Shown here in pieces: positions 36,597-47,763 of a stretch of 64,000 bases of DNA. Made by a program: the position numbers and the translations under genes. Numbering within the stretch: position 1 is the first letter of the stretch; the number at the start of each line of letters is the position of its first letter. The notes below the pieces were generated by a model. The model did no database searches. It saw nothing but the letters and a program-made list of their open reading frames with translations, and was not told the DNA's origin. Source of the stretch: Cyprinodon diabolis (taxonomy: Eukaryota; Chordata; Actinopteri; Cyprinodontiformes; Cyprinodontidae); assembly GCA_030533445.1 (NCBI GenBank), contig CM060080.1, positions 23,513,377-23,577,376 of the forward strand. The letters run 5' to 3'.

Positions 36597-37189
36597 GCTA
36601 GCTTTCAGCCAACCAGCCTATTTATACAGCATACAGCAGCACGGTGGAGTTTTCTTTATAGCTTCTTCTTTTCATTTTAAATGCTTGTTGGCATTTAAAA
36701 AATAAAAAGCATCAAAATAATATGTTTCTTTAAATAACTTTTCTTTTTGGGGAGCAGAAAGGCAGTTCAGGTTTTGTTCCACCTGTGAACCAAAAGACCT
36801 CACATAGGAACGTGAGGCTCTCTCTAAGAGTGAGAGGAAGGTTGTAGGTGCCACCAGAAGGCATTTAATTTTACTGAGACGTCGGTAATCTAGAGTGGGA
36901 TCCCCCCCCAGTTATCCAGGTTGGCACCAGAGGATTGGTGTGTATCGGGCAGAGTTAAATTGCATATCGGGCAGAGTTAAATTACCTGTAGATAATGGGA
37001 AAGGTTTTGCAGTTCTATGGTAGTAGAACAAAAGGCAAGGTTCTGGGGAATTGTCAACTGCCCAAGGAGAAATTTTTGATCAAATGCTAACCCAACTGTT
37101 AGGGTAGTGCAGTAACCAGTATAAGGTTTAAAACATTTGTCCTTAACATTTTTCCCTGCATCACCTTAACTTTCAAACTTTAAGTAGTT

Positions 37190-37317
37190 ATAGAAATGGT
37201 ACTTTTAACCTTTTACTTGAGTAAAAAGCTGAAGTTGATACTCTCACTTCTACAAGTATTTTTAAAAAGATTTATATTTCTGCTTTAGTAATAAGCATTA
37301 ACACTTGTGACACCTCT
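37190..37317 (-). mobile_element. End of a hAT-like MITE (GTGTCA-type terminus)
   Basis: ACTTGAGTAAAAAGCTGAAG, then CACTTCTACAAGTATTTTT and a GTGACACCTCTGCA end. This matches in reverse the start of the element at 56169 (CAGAGGTGTCAAAAGTATTC). The other end was not located with confidence. Confidence 0.5.
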
Positions 37318-37396
37318 GCATCCTAGTGATGGGAGGAAAATTATGAGAAAAAGACAAGGAAGACACCCAAATGTATGTCAAGTACATTCAGCCAGA

Positions 37397-37765
37397 CCAG
37401 GGGTTTGCAACCCTTGCGGCTCCCAGCTTTTAAGAAATACATACAGTATAAACATGGAAAAAGATGGATCTTTTCTTTACCTTTGGAGCTTGTGTGGCAG
37501 CTGGCCATTTTTGTGTGGGTAGGTTACTTCCTGTTTGTGTTGTTTTTCACCAGTTACTTTTATATTTTATTGTTTTTGTCTGTTTTTTTTCTTTCCCCAT
37601 AGTTTTTCACTAAACAATAGCACACCAGACTTCATCAAGTCATCATGATCAGATTGGACTAACTTAATGAGATGAATGGAGTCTGGTGTGCTATTGCTTG
37701 GTTGGAAAGAAAACCTGCAGTTACACGGCCCTTTCTGGAACCAGTTTGACATCCCCGGTCTAGAG
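37397..37765. mobile_element. Degenerate hAT-like element pieces with an inverted repeat
   Basis: The left piece, CAGGGGTTTGCAACCC, resembles a hAT terminus. The right piece contains an imperfect hairpin, CAATAGCACACCAGACTTCA at about 37614 against ATGGAGTCTGGTGTGCTATTG near 37697. It is followed by AAACCTGCAGTTACACGGCC and GTTTGACATCCCCGG. No 8-bp duplication was found, so these may belong to two different old elements. Confidence 0.4.
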
Positions 37766-37937
37766 TCCGTTTGAAGAACGGCTGCATTTGAAATGAGAAT
37801 TTATTTTAATAAAATTGTGATCTTTCTCCTAAGCTACTGGCTTAAATACAAAAAGTATGGCCAATGTCAACTTTAGAAAGAATGTCAACAAAGGACAGTT
37901 TGAAGAAAGGTATCATTACAGAGTTTTATAACTTAAT

Positions 37938-38435
37938 GTTACAAATTTCAGAAGGATTGGAAGACAGCATGTAAGACATGTAAATTGGCCCACACCAGCT
38001 CTATTAATGCATCTCTTAAAATGATTCAATATAAATGGCTAATGCAAATTTACATAACACCAGTAGACCTCAATAGGTATAACAGGGAGATACCTGATGT
38101 AGTATTTCCGAAATGCATAGGGGATAGAGGGACTCTGGTTCACTGTATGTGGCATTGAAGAGAAATTATACAGTTTTGGAGAGAAGTAAAAGGTGCTATA
38201 AAAAACATAATTTCCAAACAAATTATGTTTGAGCCAAGGTTGTTTGTGTTTGGATTATTCCCTGAAAAACATATTTACACAAAAAATGAACGAGTGTTTA
38301 TAAACTTAAGTTTGCTTAATGCGAAGAGATGTATGTATATCTATGTTTTGGAAAAAGACTCACAGACCGAGCATAAACCAATGGCTGCAGCAGATGATAT
38401 CTGTCCTCCCTCTAGAAGAAATCTTTTATATTAAA
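37938..38435 (+). pseudogene. L1-clade LINE ORF2 C-terminal fragment, left part
   Basis: The plus frame from about 37950 reads IQYKWLMQIYITPVDLNRYN, then IPDVVFPKCIGDRGTLVHCM. It continues in another frame as FINLSLLNAKR and RPSINQWLQQMISVLPLEEI. These match the C-terminal region of fish L1 ORF2, including its Cys/His block. A stop after CMWH and at least one frameshift show decay. The fragment is cut at 38435 by a younger LINE and resumes at 39669. Confidence 0.75.
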
Positions 38436-38637
38436 AGTCAAAGTCAAAAAGCCTTTATTGTCATTATATTCTGCAACGGATACAATGAGATTTTGGGACT
38501 TCCATATTAGCTACCGTATAATAAAATAAAAATAAAAAATGAAAAATAAAAAATAAAATATAAATATATTAAAAGGAAAAGGAAATGTAAACAGTGGAAA
38601 AGGAAATGTAAACAGTACTGGCACAGATTGTGTGTGT

Positions 38638-38654
38638 GTGTGTGTGGTGGTGGT

Positions 38655-38689
<35 letters not shown>

Positions 38690-38690
38690 A
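38638..38690. repeat. (TG)n followed by an uninterrupted run of 34 G
   Basis: A short TG/TGG array is followed by G at every position from 38655 to 38688. It lies in the 3' region of the minus-strand LINE, so the element strand is poly-C. The tract length is likely variable, and assembly error is possible. Confidence 0.9.
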
Positions 38691-38785
38691 TAGTGCAAAA
38701 CAGGTGTAAAGTGACCGACAGTGCAGGTCGGAGTTGAGGGGGGCAATGGCTTGGGGAATAATGCAAACCAGGTGAAAAGTGTCTG

Positions 38786-39664
38786 TCAGTGCAGGTCGGA
38801 GTTGAGGGCGGCAATGGCTTGGGGGAAGAAACTGTTCTTGAGTCTGTTTGTCCTGATCCTCATTTGCCTGTAGCGCCTTCCAGAGGGCAACAGGTCAAAC
38901 AGGGTGGAGCCAGGGTGGGAGCTGTCCTTGGAGATGGCCCTGGCTCTGCTGAGGCACCGGGTGGAGTAAATGTCTGTCAGGGAGGGGAGAGGGCGACCGA
39001 TAATTCTCTGCGCTGCCTTTATCACCCTCTGCAGCCTCTCCCTGTCGGCAGCGGTGGAGCTGCCGAACCATACTATGATGCAGTAGGTCAGCAAGCTCTC
39101 GACGGTGGAGCGGTAGAAGGCCAGCAGCAGATCGGAGTTGAGGTTATACCTTCTGAGGATTCTCAGGAAGTGTAACCTTTGCCGGGCCTTCTTGATGATG
39201 GTGGTGATGTTCTCTGACCAGGTGATGCGGTCAGAGATGTGGACGCCGAGGTATTTGACGCTGTGAACCCTCTCCACCTGCTCGCCGTTGATGAAGAGGG
39301 GAGCTGGCTCAGGGCTGTGCCTCCTGAAGTCTATGATGAGCTCGTTGGTTTTCTTTGTGTTCAGAGTCAGATTGTTTTCTGAGCACCAATCAGCCAGTTT
39401 CAGGACCTCCTCTCTGTAGGCGGCCTCGTCGCCCCTGGAGATGAGACCGACCACAGCGGTATCGTCGGCATACTTGATGATCCGGTTGTGGTTGTGGATC
39501 GGTCCATAATCGTGGGTGTAGAGGCAGAAGAGGAGGGGGCTCAGCACACAGCCCTGTGGGGAGCCGATGCTCAGCGTGCGGGTGTAGGAGAGGTGGGGGC
39601 CAACTCTCACAGCCTGGGGTCGGTCGGTCAGGAAGTTGTTAATCCAGGCACATGTGAGAGGGGG
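38786..39664 (-). pseudogene. Reverse transcriptase C-terminal part of a Rex1/L2-type LINE, open frame
   Basis: About 290 codons are open without a stop on the minus strand. The protein begins near [16 protein letters not shown] and has [19 protein letters not shown]. The catalytic YADD box is in [10 protein letters not shown]. It then shows [34 protein letters not shown] and [12 protein letters not shown]. These are the palm and thumb regions of a Jockey-group reverse transcriptase found throughout teleosts. The endonuclease and fingers regions are missing because of 5' truncation, so the copy cannot move alone. The intact frame suggests it is fairly young. Confidence 0.85.
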
Positions 39665-39668
39665 GAGT

Positions 39669-40020
39669 TATTAAAGGATAAACAGGACCTGTTTGAATCA
39701 TTTGGAACTCCTTCATTAATTATGTTAATTATGTGACTCTGAAAATGTCAAAAAAATGGTGCAAGTGATTGAAGAACATGTGAACAGCAGTTCCCAAAGA
39801 TAATTTATTGGAGGACATATACTGTCAAATTTAATTCTCAGTATAAGAGGCTAAGCATGAAATATGATCAGTCGCATTGGAACAAATGTTGTGTGAGGCA
39901 ATTTGTTGTCTGTATTTTATTTTGACTTGAACAGTAACGTAACTATTGCTGTGATTATATTCTGTATATTGTTCAAGATGTTTGTTTAAATTGCTCAAAT
40001 TTGAATAAATATATTTTGGG
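39669..40020 (+). pseudogene. L1-clade LINE fragment, right part and 3' tail
   Basis: Immediately after the inserted LINE the plus strand reads LLKDKQDLFESFGTPSLIML followed by a stop. This is the expected continuation of the L1 ORF2 end left of the insertion. A GAATAAATA polyadenylation-type signal near 40002 and a T-rich 3' region complete the element at about 40020. Confidence 0.65.
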
Positions 40021-40596
40021 GAAAAATTTTTATGGCCAATACATGCCAAAAAAACTGTCAGTAATACATGATTTTTACATTGACTAAATTGCAGTTCCCA
40101 TGCAGGTTGAAGTTTGTAAAGAGAAGCTCTGTGTTTACACCTTTAAGCTTTCTTTCCCCAATTCTTTCCTAGGGGACACATTCTTTTGAATAACAGTTAA
40201 TATTGTAGGCTATGTATATTAAATAACCATGAGACATGACAACAGATTTTGATAGAAAATGTAATCATACTCAGACCAGAGAAGTTGCTTAGGGTTACAG
40301 AAGACAACGCTTACCAACCCGGCTCGCCCCGAATCACAGTTAAAGAAGCATTTTATGCAACTCCAATTCCTATGCCACATCATCACATCATACACCTTTG
40401 AAAATGAGGAGACATCCATGTCTTCAGCTTTATCAAAATATTACACTATATTGTATGTATGTAGATCCAAGCCACTGTTCTCACTGCATTCCCAAACCAT
40501 TGCCACGGACATGATAAAGATGTCTTTTTATACTGACAGCAGCCAGCACTGAGAACACTGAGGTCATGTCCTCTGTATTTTCATGTTTTTTTTCTT

Positions 40597-40631
<35 letters not shown>

Positions 40632-41908
40632 CAAAGAATTGTCAAACTATATGATGAAAATTGTTCTGACTTTGATTGGTGTGAAAATCAACATACATTC
40701 TCATTAGTTAGGGAAAAAAATAAAGCCCATATTATTGCATGTCATTTGATTCATTTAGTGGGTCATGCACATGCATGGTGATGATAGTGACAATAATAAT
40801 AGTAGTTATAATAATTCAATATTAATAACAACAAAAATAATAATATAGTATAATGATGATTATAATAATAATAACAGTCACATATACTCGCTCACTCAAA
40901 TACTCTAATTTTGTGAGTTTTGGAATTGTTATAATAAACATGTTCATATTTACCTCCTTGATGGGCTCGTGCTTTAACGCTCTTTACTCACGTTTCCAAA
41001 TATGTTTTAAAAAGTCACCATATTAGGATGTTTTTTAAGTAAGATTTATGGCAATAATTGACCTCGGTATTTCAATAATCCTGGTTACAGCCCTGACTGA
41101 CAGAAGAACTGTACTAATTAGATAAAGTGGCCTACATGTGAAACATTAGTTCTCACACACAACCACTGATCTCTATATATTTATTTAGAGATCAGTGCAG
41201 GTAGGTAACCTATTATTAGGTTAACGGTCTCACACATCATCAATTAAAATAATCCTAACAAGTTGATTCTGAATGATGAAAAACATCTTCTTCTTCTTCT
41301 TATGTTTTTTTTTTTTTTTTTTGGCGGATGGCAACCAACTTAAGGTACATTTACTGCCACCTACCAGACTGGAGTGAGGCTATCAATGATGTCAGAGGGA
41401 AGTTATTAATTAATACCTCAATGATATGAACGAATCTGCTTATTATCTATCAATCAATATCTATACAAACTCACATAAAAATTAATATGAGTGAATATTC
41501 ACATGCATATACACACTTATATTCTTTATTTAAATACGATTAAATAATCCAGTGTTTTGAAAAAATCAAATTAACTGTTTTCAAGCAGAATTAAATGTAT
41601 TTCCTAGAAGGTTTATCATTGAAAATCCATTTTTTCTCTATTTAGTGTTAACTTTAATTGCTGGCAATACTTATTATATTCCATTAATACAAGTTCCACT
41701 GATTACAGTGATTACAAGTCCCTGTGTCATGTTTCCCTATTCTGAAAAGAGAACTATTAAGTCCAGTAAATGAAAAACATCATGTTAGTTTTTTTTTTTT
41801 TTTAAAGGCCAGATCCCTCCTTAAATTCAACCGGAAGTTTAATTTATCCCATAACTCTCTGCAGCCGTGACTGAGGCGCTTGATTGCGCGACAAAACGAT
41901 CTGTTGCG
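40021..41908. other. AT-rich intergenic DNA and 5' flank of the zp3-like gene
   Basis: Contains a poly-T run at about 40597-40628, ATA/ATT trinucleotide-rich sequence around 40770-40880 and a (TTC)n-poly-T patch near 41287-41322. No exon found. A promoter for the egg-coat gene should lie just upstream of 41909, but no clear TATA box was seen. Confidence 0.5.
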
Positions 41909-43095
41909 ATGAAAACAAAGTGGCAATTTTTTATTATTTTATTTATTTCTATTTCAACGCCTGTCTCCACAGCGCACCCATACAAAACGTTATTTACTAC
42001 AAACAGAAAAGAGTTAAAAGCCATTAAAGCGTCTACAGCAGAGGATAGAAGATCAAACCAGAGAATCTCCAGAAGCACAAACCCTGCATCACAGCACAGG
42101 TGGATGTCAGTCCATCCCACCATGCTGGGGTCTCCCACTGTAATTCCAGTAAACTTAGACCCCCGCATTCAGTCCTACGTCTCGGTCACCTGCTCCCCAT
42201 CCGGTTTTGTTGTGCGCGTCAACCCAGCTTTCTACGGATTAGGCGCAGATGATCAGGAGCTGACGCTGGGTAGGAACTGCAGAAGCAACGGGGTTCTCAG
42301 GCCGCAAGGTGATCTGCTCTTCACCTATGCCCTGACGGCCTGTGATGGGGTGCAGGAGGTAAGACTATATACTTGTGTGACAACTATTATTTATGAAATA
42401 TCCATTTTTATCCGTCTTACGCACAGCTACCGCCCGGTTATCTGGTCTATAAATACGTGCTCCACTATGAACCGTCTCCAAAACGGTTCCCAAGCAGAGC
42501 GCACCAAATGGATGTCAACATTGAATGTCATTATCCGAGGTTAGACTTGCTTTTAGTCATTTTATAGCGTGCAGTTTGTATGAAAGGGGAAATGACTTTT
42601 AATATTCCTTATCCTGCAGAGACCATTCTGTCTACCTGCTGGCCATACAACCCACATGGCAAACCGTTATTCTGCTTAAAAAACTGAAGGGACGATCCAT
42701 GGAGTTCCAAATCAACGTAATGGATGGTAAATAATTCAGAACCCCTTTCCTTTCATTCGATATACTGTTTCCTTGCAAGCATGATGAATTGTGGGGAGAT
42801 TTGTGAACAGAGGCGTAGCCAGAAAGTTTTAATAGGGGTGGCCAGTCAAAAAACAAAGTAAAGTGAGGGGTGGTCAAAAGTGGATCGGCGCCAGAACCTC
42901 AGGTTCCATCTACACTGTTCCAACAGGAACGAGCACAACATCCATATTTTCTAAATAAAGACAAACCATACTTTCCTACAGCATTTTGATTACAAACAGA
43001 TGCATATATTTAAACATCCGTGCTGTCTAAATCAGAATCAGAAATACTTTATAATCCCAGAGGGAAATTACTTTTGTTACACGCTCCAGTTACAG

Positions 43096-43166
<71 letters not shown>

Positions 43167-43227
43167 CCAACTACACAAGATAATAAAGATAAAAATAAAA
43201 AAGATAAAATATATACACATATAGCTC

Positions 43228-43267
<40 letters not shown>

Positions 43268-46200
43268 AATGTATATGTGTGTATGTATATATATATATAT
43301 GCATATGTAAAACTAGATCCAAGTAAAGTGATAAATCCAAGTAAAGTGATACGTGTAATATCTACATTAAATGGATTTTTAAGTTATTATTAAAGTATTT
43401 ATCTATGATTTCACTGAAAACTCCTTGATGACTTGCAGAGACATAATTTTCTCTTTACCCCATATAACAAAAAAATTAAAGAGCAGGAATTCTCTATATA
43501 TCAACTTTAATGTTAGTATTTTGATGTGCATAGTTAACCACAGCGTTTTAGTTGTCAAGTAACTATTAATATATGAAAAATTTAAATGTTTAATAAGTTT
43601 AAACATTCCTCTTGATAGTATTAGTGATGCCACCGTCTGTATTAGAGGGTGAAAAAATATGGTGGGGGTGGCCAATGTTTGTGAATTCTCAAACTCCTGA
43701 AAATACCGTTTAGATTTCAGAATAAATTACACGTATCCATCTGGTGTATGCAAGGATGGGTATAGTAGAATGTTCTTTAAAAGGGGAACATCTAAATAGT
43801 TGAAAAGTCTGCAGGCCTATTAATTTACTCTTCAATGTGTGAGGCTTTCTCATTACATAAGATGGTTTTTGTTTTTTATTTATTTTTATTTTTTTGTGTT
43901 CGCCAAACCTTTTTAAGTTCTAGAGGACAATCTTTCATTTCCGGGTGGATCGTCTAAATAAGTGGTCCTCCTAACTGTCAATCATTCTGGTGAAATGTAA
44001 AGTAAGGCCGTCCTACATGCTTGTCGTTAGCTATCTTTTTCTTCCCATGTGCACTTTTAGGCATATATCTGTGGTAAGCTACGGTTTCAGGCAATCATTG
44101 AAGCTCACCTTTCTCACCGCGGTTCTTTGAAAATGGCCGAGGGTCGTAAGAGAAAAATTGTCTATGAAGTGTATCAGAAGAAAACAAAGGGATCAGAAGA
44201 GGCAGATATATCCCAGAATGCTTTGCGCAGAGAGCTCTTCTCTGTAAGAGATCCATATCTGTAAAATGTTCATCCACAATTGAATAATTCTCTTACCCAC
44301 CTGACAAATCTCCAACCTCAGAGTTGTCTACAAATGCCATAAGCAGTTGTTCTGCTTTAGAAAATGGAGTTTTCCCTGTAATGGAAAAAAAAATAAATAA
44401 ATAAACCCTAGATTTAGATAAGAATCTATACCCCAGTATGGTGGCTAATGTATGATGCAGCTTGTAAGATATTATGTTATTTGGTTGAAAAATCTTGTAC
44501 TTTCAACACTTGTTAATTATTTTTTACATATTTGCAGTTATAAAATTTTATTATGTGACGAAATACCACTTACAATAACCATTTACATTTATATACTCTA
44601 AATATTCTCAGGTCTGTCCAACCACATGGCACAGTCAATAACAAAATATAGCCCAAATGTCCTCAAATGTCTCTTTATCTCTACAGAGGCACCAGTGGTA
44701 AAATGTCAAATTTGCATGCCTTATGAAGTTACCAGCATGAAATATAATTTTGATTTTTACCCTTGCCATTTTCTTATGAGAGTTATATACCGGTACGCTT
44801 TTTACTATGATTCCTGCCATCTTTTCACTCAAATAAGTGTAATATTGTCACGCCACCACTAGATGGTGCTGCGTCAGAATCAAAAAAGCAATGTTTGCAT
44901 ATAAGAGACACAGGGTCTCAGAGAATAAGGATAATACATTTTTAACTGATGGTTTCAACTGAGAAGTGAAATATTTTTTTTATTGTTTAGACTTTAAGGA
45001 TGAAAGAAATAGTTGAATTAGATTTATTTTTTTACCCTTTCAAAAGTGCAAACCATAACCATAGTTTATTGTTACCAGCTACAATCTGATGTGTTTGTAC
45101 GCAAATAGGTCTGGCTATGTGAAAACTATTTATCCCTCTTTGATTTAAGATCACCGAATTAAAATTTACAACCGCTCCCATATTCCAATAAATCTGAATT
45201 TAAATGCTCTTAGCGGTGCAATTGTTTTCAACAGGAGGTACTTTACATCAAATTCTGCTCAGGGCCGTATACCAACTTGGTCTAGTTATGATTGTAACGT
45301 TTGAAAGCTCCAAAACAAATCCAATTTTCATCAAAAGTCTTTTAATCCTGATGCAGTTTAATTTGAACTAGAAACAAATCTCCAATAAATAACTCGTCTG
45401 TGGAGCATAGATGATTAATTTTTGTTTTTTTTTCTCTGCTTGGTGGAGCTTAAACTTTAAAGTTGTGTTGTGTTTCTTAAAATCAGTGGATCTGACGCTT
45501 ATTAACTTTAAACAGTATTCTAAATTACCGGTATGCATCTGTACACTAAGAGCATTCCAGTCTATTAAATCATTTGAATGTTTGTCAGTTAAAAAGTTTA
45601 TTTTTAATAAAAGGGGGATCCTTGTTCTTCCATCGATTCATTCATTGCACACTACTAGAAAGTCCGTTCTTGCTCACCAAAAGTTCACAACAGGAATAGA
45701 GGCCCCTTCTGCAGCTTGTATATGGTTTAAATATTTTTCCATTTACCTAAAGGACAAATAAAGTTATCCAAATTCTTTAGCATTTATTTTAAATTGAGAG
45801 TGGAACTAAAAATAATTATCATGAAAGTGATAATGTATCACTGTCTTTATTCCATCTAAAACTTTGAGCAGTTTTGTGCTTCTTTACTAGAAAATAATTC
45901 AGCATAAGTAACTCCAGAAAAAAACATTTATTCATTTGTAACTTCATACAAGCTATTTAGTAATTGTTTGGGTTTTTTTTTTTACACGGACATGAATTCT
46001 GTACATTTCTCCTGTTTGAAACGGCTTATAGATTCATGGAAAACAGCAGAACAGTCTCAGGTCTACCTGCTCGGACAAATTGTTAATATCCAAGTCTCTG
46101 CACCTCACTTACCTCCCGGATTAAAGTTATACATCAACAGCTGCTATGCAGCACCGTCCAGTGGCTCCAGATCCTCCCTTAAATACACCTTTATAGAGAA

Positions 46201-47763
46201 CTTTGGGTATGTATTCAGGAAAGACATGTTAGGTTTTTTTGGGTTGAATATTTGATCTAAATTTTTTAGTTTCATTTAAACTTACAGCTGTATGCTGGAC
46301 AGCAGATTTGAACCTGGAGCCTCTCGGTTCATTTCCCGGACAGACAAAACCCTGAGATTCTCATTGAAGACCTTCCAGTTCACAGCAGACCCTGACACTA
46401 AGGTTTAGATGGCAAATAATGATGGCACAGCTCCAGCTTTAAGTACATCAGTAAGAGATATCATTTTGTGTCATTTATAGGTCAGCATCCATTGTAAGTT
46501 ATCAGTCACATCAGAGGGTCCAGGACCTGCTCATAAATCCTGCACCTACCAAGACCACAGGTGAGCAAAGATGAGTTCTAACAAAAAAGAAAAAGGGGGA
46601 CTTGATATATTTATTTACAGATCAACTGTTCTATTTGATTACAGGTGGAGAGCCCTTACTGGACAGGACTCTATATGTGAATGCTGTGAGTCAACATGCA
46701 GACGCTCTGAACCCCAGACAGCATTATTGGAAGGTCTGTCAGTTCATCAGACATTTTAGCTACTTCTGAAACTCTGGTTAGTTACATTCCTTCTCTGTTT
46801 AAACACCATAAATAGTTTAGTTTAAAATAAAATCTGAGCATTAACAATGGAGAAAATTAAAATTTTACTTTTGCCAGGACTAGTAGGTAAAGAAATTAAG
46901 AAAATGGTTGGTTAACTACATCTTAAATATTGCTTTGGGTCATCACCCCAAAAAGTCCAAGGTCCCTGCATAAAAGCTGAGTGATCATCAATCAACCATC
47001 CTTCAAAATCTATTCTATGATAAGTTGAAAAGTAAATGACTTTAGTTTGCTGTATTGTATGCCCTAAATTTTTAGTGAACTTAAAACCCTAAAGTGACAC
47101 TCTGTCGTTAATTTCAAAGGTTTCGCCATAAGTAGACCCTTAGTGGTCTCGGATCAGCCACACACATCGGAGAGTGGGTCCCAGAAAAAAAGCCAATCTG
47201 CTGTCGGCAGGACAAGGGAAGACGGCGTACTACCTTACAAAGACCTAAATGATAATCAGCAAATTTGTGAGGATGTGGTTTTTGATAAGGATGATGATTA
47301 TGATGATGAGGAGGATGAAAACGATAATGAAAGGCTTGAAGAAAGTAAAACCATCCATGGAACCATAACAAAACCAGAACTGGAGTTGGCCCATAGTAGC
47401 AGGGTCTTGGAAGACCAGTGGAGGGAGTCCAGCTTATCAAATTTAAAAGAGTTTACAGAGGGTGTCACAGCATACGGGGATGTTTTGTTAGAGAATCAAG
47501 AAAGAGGTGGAGCAAGCAAGGATGAAATCCCTAAAGAGCTGACAATTCCTGAACACCATAAGAAAGATGATTTGCTTCATCCAAGAGGACAACTGGAGGA
47601 TGGATTTGCAGGAGTTGGCTTAGAGGGGAGACTAAAACCCCCCCACCCCAAGGCAGAAAAAATAAAGAAACCTGGATGTCGAGAGGGGGGTGACTGGAGA
47701 ATGAAGTCAAAGATGCAAGGACAAAACGAACAGGAGGAAACATGGTATTTCACATGGAGCTAA
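41909..47763 (+). CDS. Zona pellucida ZP3-like egg-coat protein, 8 exons, 590 residues
   Basis: Secreted ZP-domain protein of the fish egg envelope; polymerises into the vitelline coat. Exons: 41909-42358, 42427-42539, 42620-42726, 46032-46206, 46288-46402, 46481-46560, 46645-46733 and 47120-47763. All have GT-AG borders and continuous phase. The ATG at 41909 gives a signal peptide ([16 protein letters not shown], then STPVSTA). The ZP-N part has [12 protein letters not shown] and LTACDG, then [15 protein letters not shown] and VNIECHYPR. The ZP-C part has [45 protein letters not shown] and CKLSV. The [10 protein letters not shown] cluster is ZP3-specific. The last exon encodes about 200 hydrophilic residues with a [14 protein letters not shown] run and no membrane anchor. 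The exact ZP3 paralogue is uncertain. An AATAAA signal lies at 47810. Confidence 0.92.
42808..43320. repeat. Repeat cluster in zp3-like intron 3: hAT-like end, retroposon tail, (AT)n arrays
   Basis: CAGAGGCGTAGCCAGAAAGT with GGGGTGGCC resembles a hAT-type end. It is followed by AATCAGAATCAGAAATACTT and CCCAGAGGGAAATTAC, a reverse-type LINE tail at about 43028-43085. Then come (AT)n arrays at about 43099-43159 and 43219-43262. Open frames in the arrays are simple-repeat translations. Confidence 0.6.
43943..43986 (+). repeat. Dispersed repeat segment shared with 60308-60351
   Basis: GGGTGGATCGTCTAAATAAG then TGGTCCTCCTAACTGTCAAT and CATT. The copy at 60308-60351 differs at only about two positions over 44 bases. 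Flanks diverge after this core, suggesting ends of related mobile elements. Confidence 0.6.
44133..44243 (+). other. Candidate first exon of unknown origin, 37 codons
   Basis: An ATG in good context (GAAAATGGC) opens [20 protein letters not shown] and continues to RRELFS, ending at a strong donor, GTAAGAG. The peptide is basic and then acidic. It lies in intron 3 of the zp3-like gene, close to a dispersed repeat. It may therefore be the first exon of a decayed transposon gene. No second exon was identified. Confidence 0.3.

Larger units (their letters stand above)
38436..39668 (-). mobile_element. 5'-truncated Rex1/L2-type LINE inserted into L1, with 7-bp target duplication
   Basis: On the minus strand the element runs from about 39668 to 38436 and ends with TTTGACTTTGACTTTT. 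The flanking L1 sequence carries TATTAAA on both sides (38429-38435 and 39669-39675), consistent with a short target-site duplication. The 5' half of the element is missing, as usual for target-primed reverse transcription. The 3' region contains a tandem duplication of about 75 bp (around 38705-38835) and a long poly-G tract. Confidence 0.85.

Noticed and set aside
38789..39175. 128-codon plus-strand frame
   Set aside because: It is antisense to the LINE reverse transcriptase frame and is explained by it.
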